A stretch of DNA of 64,000 bases from Alg239-R122 sp041746135. Its GTDB lineage: Bacteria; Pseudomonadota; Alphaproteobacteria; Sphingomonadales; Sphingomonadaceae. Every line of letters starts with the position of its first letter. Within the stretch, counting starts at the first letter, position 1. Below the pieces are notes generated by a model, which worked only from the letters and a program-made list of their open reading frames with translations, was not told the origin of the DNA and did no database searches. Below, piece by piece: positions 26,020 through 35,544 of this stretch. The position numbers and the translations under genes were made by a program. Where the stretch lies: assembly GCA_041746135.1 (NCBI GenBank), contig JBGTHQ010000002.1, positions 62,001 to 126,000 on the forward strand. The letters run 5' to 3'.

Positions 26020-27153
26020 ATGAAGACTAACACACTTCGCGGGTGGATTTTCATCCACAAATGGAGCAGTCTGATCTGCACGCTGTTTCTGTTCATGCTA
26101 TGTGTGACAGGGCTGCCGCTTGTATTTCATGAGGAAATCGACAGCGTCTTTTCAGGGGAACCGGAAGCGATGGCTGCCCCTGCGATTGTTTTAGGTGAAG
26201 CAAGCATGCTGTCTCTGGATGCCGTGCTGGACACAACATTGGCACAGAGTGCCGGCGACGTGCCGCTGTATATGAGTTTCGATACTGATCGACCCGTTGC
26301 CAATGTCACTACCGGGCGTTGGCCCTCGGTAGCGGACGGCGATATGAGTTTTTTCCCCATCGATCGTCGTAGCGGAGATATTATCGCACCGGAGGTGGCC
26401 GGGGAGCAAGGCGTGATGGACTTCATCCTTCGCTTGCACACCGACATGCTTATGGGGCTTCCGGGAATGCTTTTTCTGGGCCTTATGGGATTACTGTTTG
26501 TCATCGCGCTCATTTCCGGCGTGTTTCTATACGCTCCTTTTATGGCGCGTTTGCGCTTTGGAGAAATTAGGCGAAAACGCAATTCACGGGCCACATGGAC
26601 CGATGCGCACAACCTGATTGGCATTGTAACAATCACGTGGGCGCTTGTGGTCGGCATGACGGGTATCATCAATACGCTGACCGATCCTCTCACCGAAATA
26701 TGGCAGGCTAGCGAACTCGATATAGGCACGGGTGCCAATAACGGCCGCGCCTATACCGGCAAACTTGCGTCGATCGATACCGCGCTTGCAACTGCGCGTG
26801 AAGCATCGCCGGGCAAGGCCATCCAGTTCATAGCCTTTCCAGGCGTCGCCTATAGCAATGACCGGGATATAGCCATTTTCATGCAGGGTGAAACCGAACT
26901 CACCAAGAGCATGTTGACGGTCGTACTTGTCAATGCCGCAACCGGCAAGCTTGAGGCGGTGCAGGACATGCCCTGGTATATGAAGACGCTACTCTACTCG
27001 CAGCCACTACATTTTGGCGATTATGGCGGTTTGCCGATGAAGATAATATGGGCAGTGTTCGATCTTGCCCTGATCTTTCTGCTGGGAACAGGTCTATATT
27101 TGTGGAAACGCAAATGGACACGGCGTGCTATCGATCTGGCCGTTACGGATTAG
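26020..27153 (+). CDS. PepSY-associated transmembrane protein, putative siderophore-iron reductase
   Basis: A 377-residue inner-membrane protein with the PepSY-TM layout: TM1 with WIFIHKWSSLICTLFLFMLC, a periplasmic part (VMDFILRLHTDMLMGLPG), TM2-3, TWTDAHNLIGIVTITWALVV, a second periplasmic part and a last TM (LIFLLGTGLYLWKRK). Conserved His residues at the membrane faces (HKW, HTDM, HNL, HFGDYGG) could bind heme. Family members beside siderophore receptors are thought to reduce ferric siderophores in the periplasm or inner membrane. It follows the receptor and precedes a small membrane protein by three bases, so the three form one operon. Confidence 0.88.
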   Translation: MKTNTLRGWIFIHKWSSLICTLFLFMLCVTGLPLVFHEEIDSVFSGEPEAMAAPAIVLGEASMLSLDAVLDTTLAQSAGDVPLYMSFDTDRPVANVTTGRWPSVADGDMSFFPIDRRSGDIIAPEVAGEQGVMDFILRLHTDMLMGLPGMLFLGLMGLLFVIALISGVFLYAPFMARLRFGEIRRKRNSRATWTDAHNLIGIVTITWALVVGMTGIINTLTDPLTEIWQASELDIGTGANNGRAYTGKLASIDTALATAREASPGKAIQFIAFPGVAYSNDRDIAIFMQGETELTKSMLTVVLVNAATGKLEAVQDMPWYMKTLLYSQPLHFGDYGGLPMKIIWAVFDLALIFLLGTGLYLWKRKWTRRAIDLAVTD

Positions 27154-27156
27154 ATT

Positions 27157-27345
27157 ATGGCAGAACGGCGCTCACGAAACTCCCCACGCCAAATATGGAC
27201 GATGCCGGTTGTCCTTGCAGTGCTGACAGGCTCAGGTTTGTTCTTTGCCCTTACGGGCGATCGATACATTGATAATACCGCAAATGCGGCTTTAGCGGTT
27301 CCCGCTATCGTGGCCGCTTTGGCGATTATCGGCACGCGATCGTGA
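27157..27345 (+). CDS. Small two-TM membrane protein of the siderophore operon
   Basis: A 62-residue protein with a basic N-terminus (MAERRSRNSPRQIW) and two hydrophobic segments (PVVLAVLTGSGLFFAL; NAALAVPAIVAALAIIG). Small proteins of this shape often follow PepSY genes in siderophore loci; their role is unknown. It starts three bases after the PepSY stop and is certainly co-transcribed with it. Confidence 0.72.
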   Translation: MAERRSRNSPRQIWTMPVVLAVLTGSGLFFALTGDRYIDNTANAALAVPAIVAALAIIGTRS

Positions 27346-27529
27346 AGCAGGTTAGCCGGTTCTGGAATATGCAGCATTAGCCGATCGCCAAGCAGCATGC
27401 AGGTTGGTTGTAGATATTATCACTGCATAGAAAAATCACATAGATTTGCATGCATTTCTTCTGCCTTTCCACGCCTGTAGCCAACTTGTCAGTGAAGCCT
27501 TTCGCCAACAAGACGTGCCGCAGATCGCC

Positions 27530-28933
27530 TCAATCTTTTGCAGTATCCGAGAGAAGCCGGAAGCCCCAGGCGGGCAGAGTGACGGTGTCACGTGCCTTGA
27601 CCGTCACTGCATTACCGGTCTGAAATTCGGTATAGTCGCCGACGGGTAGCGCATCGGTCAGCTGGGCTTTGACCGGTCGTCCCGAAAGATTGAAAAGACC
27701 CAGAACCTTATTACCCTTTTCCTGACGTACCCAAGAGAATAGCTGCTGCGGCTGGTCATTCTCGACTTTCTGCATACGCGCCCCCCATTGGCCGTTTTCC
27801 AAGGCAGGATTTGCCTTGCGAAAAGCAATCAGATCCTTGAGCAGGCGGCCATAGGCACAGTTTCTGCCCTGGCTCCAATCTATCGGGTCTTTCTCGAAAA
27901 ACTCCAGACGCTTGGCGTTGCAGGCTTCCTGACCGTTATGGATCATCGGAATCCCCTCGCCAACAAAACTGAGCGCAGTCATTGCTTCCAGCGCAGGACC
28001 AAAATTCTCGCGCATCGTACCTTCCCACGCATTGCTGTCATGGTTTTCGATATAAGGCATGCGCATCGCCTCGACCGGCCATGCGCTCTCGTTTTCGGCA
28101 TAATATCCGTAGAACGCGGTCGCATCCGCTTTCCCCTGCGCGATATTTTTGGCGGTCACATGCCATTCCCAGGCATATACACCGTCAAACGCACGGCGAA
28201 TCATTTCCGACGACTTCCACTCCGCCAGCATGAATACCGGCTTGATTGCATCCAGTTTGGCGCGCTCCATCTCCCAGAAATCGAGCGGGACGTAGCCCGC
28301 GACATCGGCGCGGTAACCATCCACATCGAATTCGCGGACCCAATATTCCATCGCCTCGCCTATATGTTTGCGCACACCGGGTTGCGACCATTCAAGATCG
28401 ATCACGTCGGACCAGTCCCACCATGGGGTGGGGCGAAAATCACCCTTCCAATCTTTCTCGTACCAGTCGGGATGATCGTAGCGCAACTGGTTGTCCCAAG
28501 AGGTATGGTTGGCGACCAGATCCAGTATGACGCGGAAATCCTGACCGTGCGCCGTATCGATGAAATGACGCAGATCTTCTTCAGTCCCGAACTCCGGGTT
28601 CACAGCATAATAATCCTTTACCGAATAGGGGCTGCCAAGCGTGCCCTTGCGGTTCTCCTCCCCAATGGGGTGAATCGGCATGAGCCACAGGATATCGACG
28701 CCCAGCTCCTTCAGCCGGGGCAGTTCGCGTTCCGCAGCACGAAAAGTGCCTTCCTTGGTGAATTGGCGCGTGTTGATCTGGTAGAGCACGGCATCGCGCG
28801 ACCAGGACGGATGCGTTATCTCGACATAGGGTTGCGGCGCATAGGCCGAAACCGTCGCCATATCCTGGGCAGCGGTCTGGACGCAGCCGACAAGCGCCAG
28901 CGCCGCAAGAGAAGACAGGAAAATTCGCATCAT
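27530..28933 (-). CDS. GH13 alpha-amylase-family lipoprotein
   Basis: A 467-residue glycoside hydrolase with a lipobox (ALVGC near residue 17), so anchored at the periplasmic side or outer membrane. The (beta/alpha)8 barrel shows the four GH13 regions: ILDLVANHTS, GYRADVAGY with nucleophile Asp210, LAEW with acid/base Glu238, and YIENHDSN with Asp299. A C-terminal beta domain follows (VLGLFNLSGRP). It should cut alpha-1,4 glucans or maltodextrins. ATG 28933 overlaps the stop of the sugar transporter gene (ATGA), so the open frame further upstream is not used. The adjacent transporter and LacI regulator support a maltodextrin role. Confidence 0.9.
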   Translation of the reverse strand: MMRIFLSSLAALALVGCVQTAAQDMATVSAYAPQPYVEITHPSWSRDAVLYQINTRQFTKEGTFRAAERELPRLKELGVDILWLMPIHPIGEENRKGTLGSPYSVKDYYAVNPEFGTEEDLRHFIDTAHGQDFRVILDLVANHTSWDNQLRYDHPDWYEKDWKGDFRPTPWWDWSDVIDLEWSQPGVRKHIGEAMEYWVREFDVDGYRADVAGYVPLDFWEMERAKLDAIKPVFMLAEWKSSEMIRRAFDGVYAWEWHVTAKNIAQGKADATAFYGYYAENESAWPVEAMRMPYIENHDSNAWEGTMRENFGPALEAMTALSFVGEGIPMIHNGQEACNAKRLEFFEKDPIDWSQGRNCAYGRLLKDLIAFRKANPALENGQWGARMQKVENDQPQQLFSWVRQEKGNKVLGLFNLSGRPVKAQLTDALPVGDYTEFQTGNAVTVKARDTVTLPAWGFRLLSDTAKD

Positions 28934-30444
28934 AGTCGCTCCATCGTTATTGATTTGCCAGGTATCTGAACGCGCAACATGGCAAGCGCGGCAATCACCA
29001 GCGTTCCTGCAGCAAAGGCCATGGTCCATATGGGCTGGGTCGGGAAAAACGTTTTCATGATTGTGCCCATCACCGTCGCGACCAGCAGCTGAGGCACGAC
29101 GATGAAGACATTGAACAGTCCCATGTAAATGCCTAGCTTCGATTGCGGCAGGCTGCTCGCAAGGATCGCATAAGGCATGGCGAGGATCGATGCCCAGGCA
29201 ATTCCGATCAGCACCTCGGACACCAGCAACAGCATGGGATCGCGGATCACGAAAAAGCTGGCGAAACCGGCCGCGCCGCACAACAGCCCAAACACATGCG
29301 TTTTCGCCTTTCCGATGTGCCGGGCAAGCAGTGGCAACAGGGTCAGCGCAGCAACCGCCGCCACGCCATTATAAGTGGCGAACAGCCATCCCACCCAGTT
29401 CGCACCCTCGTTATAAGCTGCGCTCGCCGTGTTGGTGCTGCCATAGACATATTGCGTCACGACGGGCGTGGTGTGAATCCACATTATGAATAGTGCGGAC
29501 CACGTGAAAAACTGTACCAAGGCAAGCTTTTTCATGATGTCCGGCATTCCGGAGAAATCGCCCACGATCGAAGTGAGCATCCCCGAAGTATTGCCGTTTT
29601 TTGCCATCGAAATCGCTATCGCGCTCAACACGCCATAGGCGATCAGCAATCCGCCGAGCAGCAAAACTTCCTTTTCAAAATCGAATGCGGACACACCCAG
29701 AATAACGGCTAAGCCCGCCACCATCCAGATGCCGCAATGCAGATAGCTTTTCGAGGCCAAGGCCCGCACCGGCTGTCTTGTCTCAATACCGGCCTCGCTT
29801 TGGGCGAAGCGCGCCATTTCTTCCGGACTGTATTCCCGTGTTCTAATAACCGTCCATAAGACGGTGGCCAGTATAGCGATGCCGCCGATCCAGAAGCTCA
29901 ACCTCACCGTATCAGGAATACCGCCATCTGCCGCGATGTTGGATATCCCCATTTGCGCCATGAACCAGGGGATGACCGAGCCTACTACTGCGCCGACGCC
30001 GATAAATGCGGTCTGCACCGCATAGCCAACCGTATGCTGATCCTTTCTCAACATATCGCCGACAAATGCACGGAATGGCTCCATCGAGATATTGAGGCTT
30101 GCGTCGAGCACCCATAGCAGCACCGCAGCCATCAGCAGCACTTCGGACAGTGGCATAAGAAACAGCGACAGCCCCGCGAGAACGGCCCCGATCAAAAAAT
30201 AGGGACGACGACGACCAAGTCTACCGAGCCAGGTCTTGTCCGACAAATGACCGATCACAGGTTGCACAAGGAGCCCGGTTAGCGGAGCGGCAACCCATAA
30301 AGCGGGCAAATCGTCGATCGAGCTGCCCAGCGATTGAAAAACCCGGCTCATGTTGGCATTTTGTAACGCAAAACCCATCTGAATACCGAAATATCCGATA
30401 TTAATATGCCATAAACCCCAAAACCCTTGGCGCGGTTTTTCCAT
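28930..30444 (-). CDS. MFS sugar transporter, SLC45/GPH-like
   Basis: A 504-residue transporter with 12 membrane segments. Features of SLC45-like sugar/proton symporters are present: WGLWHINIGYFGIQMGFALQ in TM1, LVQPVIGHLSDKTWLGRLGRRRPY in the TM2-3 loop, and LDASLNISMEPFRAFVGD in TM4-5. It should import maltose, maltodextrin or sucrose across the inner membrane. ATG 30444 follows GGGAAAGGAAG and is preferred to the earlier in-frame ATG at 30507. It is coupled to the GH13 lipoprotein gene and lies behind a CGTATACG operator-like palindrome. Confidence 0.88.
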   Translation of the reverse strand: MEKPRQGFWGLWHINIGYFGIQMGFALQNANMSRVFQSLGSSIDDLPALWVAAPLTGLLVQPVIGHLSDKTWLGRLGRRRPYFLIGAVLAGLSLFLMPLSEVLLMAAVLLWVLDASLNISMEPFRAFVGDMLRKDQHTVGYAVQTAFIGVGAVVGSVIPWFMAQMGISNIAADGGIPDTVRLSFWIGGIAILATVLWTVIRTREYSPEEMARFAQSEAGIETRQPVRALASKSYLHCGIWMVAGLAVILGVSAFDFEKEVLLLGGLLIAYGVLSAIAISMAKNGNTSGMLTSIVGDFSGMPDIMKKLALVQFFTWSALFIMWIHTTPVVTQYVYGSTNTASAAYNEGANWVGWLFATYNGVAAVAALTLLPLLARHIGKAKTHVFGLLCGAAGFASFFVIRDPMLLLVSEVLIGIAWASILAMPYAILASSLPQSKLGIYMGLFNVFIVVPQLLVATVMGTIMKTFFPTQPIWTMAFAAGTLVIAALAMLRVQIPGKSITMERL

Positions 30445-30523
30445 CCGACTTCCTTTCCCATGCCCGGGCGGACTTGTGCCACCTTCGAACCTCTGGGTGA
30501 CTGACATGAAAATAATCGGCCGA

Positions 30524-30545
30524 CAACACGTATACGAATGTGTTG
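30524..30545 (-). promoter_or_regulatory. LacI-type operator candidate upstream of the sugar transporter
   Basis: CGTATACG (30529-30536) lies within a larger inverted repeat, CAACAC ... GTGTTG, 80-100 bases before the transporter start and close to the end of the LacI gene. The same 8-mer lies in front of the TonB receptor at 32487. LacI-family operators are short palindromes with a central CG or TA step, so the adjacent LacI protein is the likely binder. Confidence 0.5.
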
Positions 30546-30558
30546 CGGGCCTATAGCG

Positions 30559-31596
30559 TTAACCGAGAAAAGAACTTTTGCGGACGATCAATTGGGTCGG
30601 CAAGCGGCTATCCGGTCTTTCCTTACCCTGAATTTCGGCCAACAACGTACTGACGAGCCGTTCTCCCGCGCCCTTGATATCCTGCATGATGGTGGTGAGA
30701 GGGGGTGTGGTAAGACTGGCGGCGGGGATGTCGTCAAATCCGACCACCGCCACATCATTCGGTATCCTGAGTCCGGCAGCGGACAAGGCCCGCATCGCGC
30801 CCATAGCGATCAAATCGCTGCCGGCGAAGATGCCATCGAACGGTTTGCCTGACGCAAGCAGGCTGCAGGCAGCATCGTATCCTGCCTCTTCGGTCGTGAT
30901 CGCATCATGTTGCAAAGTTTCGCCCGGTTCCATTCCCGCTTCACGTAACGCGGCACACAGTCCGCGATATCGATGGGCAAATTCAGGATAATGATCATCC
31001 GCATGTCCTAGGAAAGCGATCTGTGTGCACCCGGCTTCCAGCAGATGCCGTCCGACCAAGCGGCCGGCGTCCAGATTGTCTGACCCGATGGTGGAGCCGC
31101 TGCCGTCGCTGCTGACCGATCCCCAACGCGCAAAGTGCGTCCCTTGTTTCTGTAATTGTTCTAGCCGATCTTCGTATACGCGGTAATCGCCATAGCCGAG
31201 CAGGATGAGCCCGTCGGCGCGGTGGCTGTCCTGATATTGTACGTGCCAGTCATCCTCCATTTTCTGAAATGAGATCAACAGGTCCAATCCGTGGTTGGCG
31301 CAGGCACGGGTGATCGAACCGAGCATGGCCAAAAAAAACGGATTGATCATGCTTTCGTCAGGCGTGGGGTCCTCGAAAAAAAGCAGGGCAAAGGTGTTGG
31401 ACCGCTGCGAGCGCAGCGAGGAGGCGTTCTTGTCTACTGTGTAATTCAGTTTGCGTGCGATCTTTTCGATTTTTGCGCGTGTTATTGCGCTGACCGATTT
31501 GTCGCCGCGTAGGGCGCGGCTAACGGTGGGTTGGGAGACACCGGCTGCATAGGCAATATCGAAACTGGTCGATTTCCCGGTCGGTTTGCGGCCCAT
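30559..31596 (-). CDS. LacI-family transcriptional regulator of the alpha-glucan locus
   Basis: A 345-residue repressor. The N-terminal helix-turn-helix and hinge (SFDIAYAAGVSQPTVSRALRG, then NYTVDKNASSLRS) are standard. A periplasmic-binding-protein-like sugar domain follows, with GSDNLDAGRLVGRHLLEAGC and GFDDIPAASLTTPPLTTI. It probably senses a maltodextrin and controls the flanking operons. It reads in the same direction as the transporter/amylase operon and away from the DUF6445 and receptor genes. A third CGTATACG (31173-31180) lies inside its coding region. Confidence 0.92.
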   Translation of the reverse strand: MGRKPTGKSTSFDIAYAAGVSQPTVSRALRGDKSVSAITRAKIEKIARKLNYTVDKNASSLRSQRSNTFALLFFEDPTPDESMINPFFLAMLGSITRACANHGLDLLISFQKMEDDWHVQYQDSHRADGLILLGYGDYRVYEDRLEQLQKQGTHFARWGSVSSDGSGSTIGSDNLDAGRLVGRHLLEAGCTQIAFLGHADDHYPEFAHRYRGLCAALREAGMEPGETLQHDAITTEEAGYDAACSLLASGKPFDGIFAGSDLIAMGAMRALSAAGLRIPNDVAVVGFDDIPAASLTTPPLTTIMQDIKGAGERLVSTLLAEIQGKERPDSRLPTQLIVRKSSFLG

Positions 31597-31708
31597 TAAT
31601 ATCCTCCACCCGTTTGCTCTTTAGGCTTATGTCCAGATAGGACAAACCCGTCGCCAACGCAATCAAGTGCTTTGCAAATGCCGTGCCGCCAATTAAGCAT
31701 TCCCGACT

Positions 31709-32401
31709 ATGTCGAATCCACTATCGCTGTCACAAATATCTTGCGCCACTTGGACATCGTTCGGTAGCGAATGCCAGCCGTTGCTAACAGTCGGTAATGC
31801 GCTGTCCGACCCCGGTTTGGTGGTCAGCATCGCGCAGCAACACGAATACCGGCCCATCGGTCCCTTTTATCCCGGAATTCGCGCACCTGTATCGGCCGAA
31901 ATTGCCATGCCGCTTGTTGCCCCCATTCTTTCAGAACTGCAAACGCGTTTCGCGCTTTGTCATCTTCCAATCTATCACGAATGTTATTTGAGTGTCGTGA
32001 CGTGTAACAGCAGGGATCTCACGCCCATCCAGCGGGTGCCGCATTTCGATGGCGTCGAAAACGATCGGCTGGCCATACTCTTGTATCTCGACCGGGCCGA
32101 ACAGGGCGGAACGGCATTTTTCCGGCAGCGCTCCACCGGATTCGAAAGCGTCGATGCCGATCGTTTCGGCCCTTATCGCGAAACACTGGAGCGCGAGACG
32201 GCGCAATATGGCCTGCCTGGTGGTTATATCGCTGGCGATACGGATATGTTTGAACAAACGCACCGGATCGCGGGAGTTTTCAATCGCATGATCGCCTATC
32301 GCGGAAATACGCTGCACTGTGCAGCTCTTCCTGCCGGTTTTTCACCGACGGCCGATATCGCGAGAGGACGGCTGACTCTCAATCTATTCCTCCGGACATG
32401 A
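31709..32401 (+). CDS. DUF6445 family protein
   Basis: A 230-residue protein whose motifs fit DUF6445: QRVPHFDG, AILLYLDRAEQGGTAFFRQRSTG and MIAYRGNTLHCA. The HFD and late His resemble the iron facial triad (HxD...H) of 2-oxoglutarate-type dioxygenases, with an Arg (GRLTLNLFLR) after it, so an Fe(II) oxygenase is possible. No activity is known to me. Such genes often sit beside TonB receptors and halogenase-like genes, as here: the receptor gene starts 221 bases further on. Confidence 0.75.
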   Translation: MSNPLSLSQISCATWTSFGSECQPLLTVGNALSDPGLVVSIAQQHEYRPIGPFYPGIRAPVSAEIAMPLVAPILSELQTRFALCHLPIYHECYLSVVTCNSRDLTPIQRVPHFDGVENDRLAILLYLDRAEQGGTAFFRQRSTGFESVDADRFGPYRETLERETAQYGLPGGYIAGDTDMFEQTHRIAGVFNRMIAYRGNTLHCAALPAGFSPTADIARGRLTLNLFLRT

Positions 32402-32486
32402 GGGGCAATCGCCAAGTTTTGTCGCATGGCATCTTCGTTCACACGGTTTAGGCAAAAGTGCAGTGGTGCGCCGGATCGCCGTTTTG

Positions 32487-32494
32487 CGTATACG
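32487..32494 (+). promoter_or_regulatory. LacI-type operator candidate upstream of the MalA-like receptor
   Basis: The palindrome CGTATACG lies 129 bases before the receptor ATG and repeats the one upstream of the sugar transporter. It would allow one LacI protein to control both arms of the glucan locus. An 8-mer of this kind is expected about once per 64 kb by chance; three occur here within 2 kb. Confidence 0.5.
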
Positions 32495-32622
32495 TATGCC
32501 TTCTTTCCATATCTCTCCGTCTGGCCCAGACATACCGTAAGCAAAGCCGTCTGATCGACGCTTGCACCAGACTAGAGCGGGTATAAGCCGAACGGCATCC
32601 CGGACAACAGGAGAGGAAAATC

Positions 32623-35439
32623 ATGATATTTCGGAACAAGCTTTCCGCCGGCATAAGCGCCACCGCATTGACAGTGGCGATGTCAGCGCTGTTAACAGCG
32701 GCACCCATTTCGGCACAGGAAGCATCCGTTGAACCGGGTGACGAAAATGTTTCGGAAAAGGATAATGGCGCTGAAGATAACGTCATTGTCGTTACCGGCT
32801 ATCGTCAGGCTCTGGAAAACGCGATCAACCTGAAACGGGAAAGCCCCGTGATTGCCGAAGCTTTCTCCTCCGAAGATATCGGCAAGCTTCCTGACGTATC
32901 GATTGCCGAAACGCTTGGCCGTCTGCCGGGTCTGGCCGTACAACGCATCGATGGCCGCGCACAGAGCCTGTCCATCCGCGGTCTCGGTCCGGACTATTCG
33001 ACATCCTTGCTGAACGGCCGCGAACTGGTTTCGTCGGGTGACAACCGCGCGGTAGAATACGATCAATACCCCTCCGAACTGATCGATCAGGGCGTGGTTT
33101 ACAAGACACCATATGCGGGGCTGATCGGGCAGGGACTGGCCGGCACGGTCGATCTGCGCACGATCCGTCCCTTGTCCAAGGGAGAGCGAATTGTTTCGCT
33201 CGGCGCGCGTGCCGAATTCAATGAGGACGGTTCGCTCAATCCCGATATCGACGGTTGGGGCTATCGCGCGACCGGCACCTATGTCGACCAGTTTGCCGAT
33301 GATACGGTCGGCGTCGCTTTGGGTGCGGCTTACCAGTCCTCCCCCAGTCAGGTGAAGAAGTTCAATGCCTGGGGTTATCCCGACGATGCGGGTTTTGCTG
33401 TGCTTGGAGGAATGAAGCCCTTTGCCAAGTCGGTCGATCTGGACCGTCTGGGCGTATTCGGCACGATAGAGTGGCAGCCTACACTGGAATGGAATTCGAC
33501 CATCGACCTGTTCTACGCCGATTATCGTGAGCGCATTCCGCAGCGCGGGATCGAATTTCCGTTTAACCCCGGCTGGGGTGCGGGCACGACCATCACCGGC
33601 AATAGCGGCGGCGATTTTCCCGACCAGGTAAGTTTCGCAAATGTCCAGCCGGTCGTTCGCAACGATTATGACCGCAAGGACACCGAAACGTTCGCTGCGG
33701 GCTGGAATACGAAATACGAAAATGACGATGTCATCCTCAACCTGGATGTCTCTTACTCAAAGGCTGATCGGCGTCTGCAGCTGATTGAATCCTATTCGGG
33801 CCTTACTTACGCCGCCAATCCTGCTGGTCCATCAGACACTGTCACCTATACCCGCAATTCGAATGGCTTCCCCTTCAGCTTTTCCAATGCCATCGATTAT
33901 TCCAACACCAACCTGATCCAGCTTACTGATCCGCGCGGCTGGGGGGCAGGCGGTATCGTGCAGGCAGGTTTCATCAACGACACAGCAACAAACGATGAAT
34001 TGTGGTCGGGCCGCGCTGAAGTGGTCGGCAAGGTCGAGCACGGCCTGATCGAACATCTGGTCGCGGGCATTGCCTATGCCGATCGCACAAAATCGCGCGA
34101 TATTACGCAGAATTTCCTGAGCCTGGCGGGCGGGCCTTCGGTTTTTGCGGGTCAAGGTGCGGTGACGCGGCTACCCATTCCATCCGACGCATTGCTCAAT
34201 CCGACAGCGGCCCTATCGTTTCTCGGCTTTGGACCGCAAGTTACATATGATCCGTTTGTCCTGCTGAATAACGGCACCTATGTGCTGACCGACGTCCAAA
34301 GTTCCGACCTGCCCTTCCCGGGCGACTGGACGGTCAGCGAGAAAGTCTATACTGGATATGTCCGCGCCGATCTGGACACACAGATTGGCAGCTTGCCGAT
34401 GACCGGAAATGTCGGCGTACAACTTGTCTTCACCGACCAGAATTCACGCGGGTTCAGTTCGAATGGCGGCATCGGTGCGCAGCAGATTCCGACCAGCGGC
34501 GGCGACAATTACGCCCATGTTCTGCCCAGCATGTCTCTCAATTTCGAACTTTCGCCGGATATGAAGCTGCGCTTTGGCGCCGCCCGCACACTCGCGCGGC
34601 CGCGGATGGATCAGCTCAACGCTTCGTCCAATGCCTCGATTGCCAACCAGCCCCAGGCTCCTTTGGGTTCAATCTTCAGCGGCGGCGGCGGCAATCCGCA
34701 GCTTCGTCCCTATGTCGCCAATGGCGTCGATGTTTCCTATGAATGGTATTTCGGCGGCGGTGTCGGATATCTCGCACTCGCCGGCTATTATAAATGGCTC
34801 GAGGATTTTGTGAATCCCAACGCTTCGGTCGTGAGCGATTTTTCCTATCTCGTGCCGACGCTTTCCGGTGCACAGCTTGCGGCTTTCAACCAGAGCGGCG
34901 GCCAGACGCTGGGCCTGACCAGCGGACCGGATAACGGCGCGGAAGGGTATATCAGAGGTTTCGAAGCCAGCCTGTCGCTTCCATTTGAAATATTCAGCCA
35001 GAGCCTGAGCGGTTTCGGTTTCCAGACAAGTGCATCTTTTACCGATAGCGAACTGACCGTTTCGCCCCCGGGCAGCGATCCATTCGATGTGGATGTCCCT
35101 GGACTGTCCAAATGGGTCGTGAATTCAACTGCCTATTTCGAAAACTCGGGCTTTGAGGCGCGCCTAAGCCATCGTTATCGCAGCAAGTTCCTTGCCGAGT
35201 TTATTGGTATTTCGGCAAGCCGGTCGTTCCGCGAGACCTATCCGGAATCCATTTTCGATGCGCAAATCGGTTACCGGTTCCAAGATGGCTCTGCATTGGA
35301 AGGATTGTCGATCACGCTTCAGGCACTGAACCTTACAAACGAACCGTTCGTTAATTATCAGGCTGGCGACCGCCAGCAGATTATCGACTATGAAGAATAT
35401 GGCCGGACTTATCTGATCGGCGCGTCCTACAGGTTCTGA
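32623..35439 (+). CDS. TonB-dependent receptor, MalA-like (TIGR01782 type)
   Basis: A 938-residue outer-membrane receptor for a carbohydrate. Signal peptide to about residue 33, TonB box NVIVVTGYRQALENAINLKR, and plug phrases typical of the Xanthomonas/Caulobacter subfamily: SEDIGKLPDVSIAETLGRLP, SIRGLGPDYSTSLLNGRELV, and GTVDLRTIRPL. The barrel ends YLIGASYRF with terminal Phe. Caulobacter MalA, of the same type, takes up maltodextrins. AGGAGAGGAAA precedes the ATG. It heads the plus-strand operon of two GH13 enzymes, a GH97 enzyme and two halogenase-like proteins, which supports an alpha-glucan ligand. Confidence 0.93.
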   Translation: MIFRNKLSAGISATALTVAMSALLTAAPISAQEASVEPGDENVSEKDNGAEDNVIVVTGYRQALENAINLKRESPVIAEAFSSEDIGKLPDVSIAETLGRLPGLAVQRIDGRAQSLSIRGLGPDYSTSLLNGRELVSSGDNRAVEYDQYPSELIDQGVVYKTPYAGLIGQGLAGTVDLRTIRPLSKGERIVSLGARAEFNEDGSLNPDIDGWGYRATGTYVDQFADDTVGVALGAAYQSSPSQVKKFNAWGYPDDAGFAVLGGMKPFAKSVDLDRLGVFGTIEWQPTLEWNSTIDLFYADYRERIPQRGIEFPFNPGWGAGTTITGNSGGDFPDQVSFANVQPVVRNDYDRKDTETFAAGWNTKYENDDVILNLDVSYSKADRRLQLIESYSGLTYAANPAGPSDTVTYTRNSNGFPFSFSNAIDYSNTNLIQLTDPRGWGAGGIVQAGFINDTATNDELWSGRAEVVGKVEHGLIEHLVAGIAYADRTKSRDITQNFLSLAGGPSVFAGQGAVTRLPIPSDALLNPTAALSFLGFGPQVTYDPFVLLNNGTYVLTDVQSSDLPFPGDWTVSEKVYTGYVRADLDTQIGSLPMTGNVGVQLVFTDQNSRGFSSNGGIGAQQIPTSGGDNYAHVLPSMSLNFELSPDMKLRFGAARTLARPRMDQLNASSNASIANQPQAPLGSIFSGGGGNPQLRPYVANGVDVSYEWYFGGGVGYLALAGYYKWLEDFVNPNASVVSDFSYLVPTLSGAQLAAFNQSGGQTLGLTSGPDNGAEGYIRGFEASLSLPFEIFSQSLSGFGFQTSASFTDSELTVSPPGSDPFDVDVPGLSKWVVNSTAYFENSGFEARLSHRYRSKFLAEFIGISASRSFRETYPESIFDAQIGYRFQDGSALEGLSITLQALNLTNEPFVNYQAGDRQQIIDYEEYGRTYLIGASYRF

Positions 35440-35544
35440 TCTGTTGCGGAAAGGGCAGGCTATACAATTTATGTCCCTTCAAGCTTTAGATCGTGCGTGT
35501 ATGAGCGGGTTGCTCTTGGTGCGCAAAGACTGGATAATGAAGCG

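Noticed and set aside
31173..31180. Third CGTATACG, inside lacI
   Set aside because: Not called as an operator on its own: within coding sequence, and an 8-mer is expected about once per window by chance. Kept only as a note to the operator finding.
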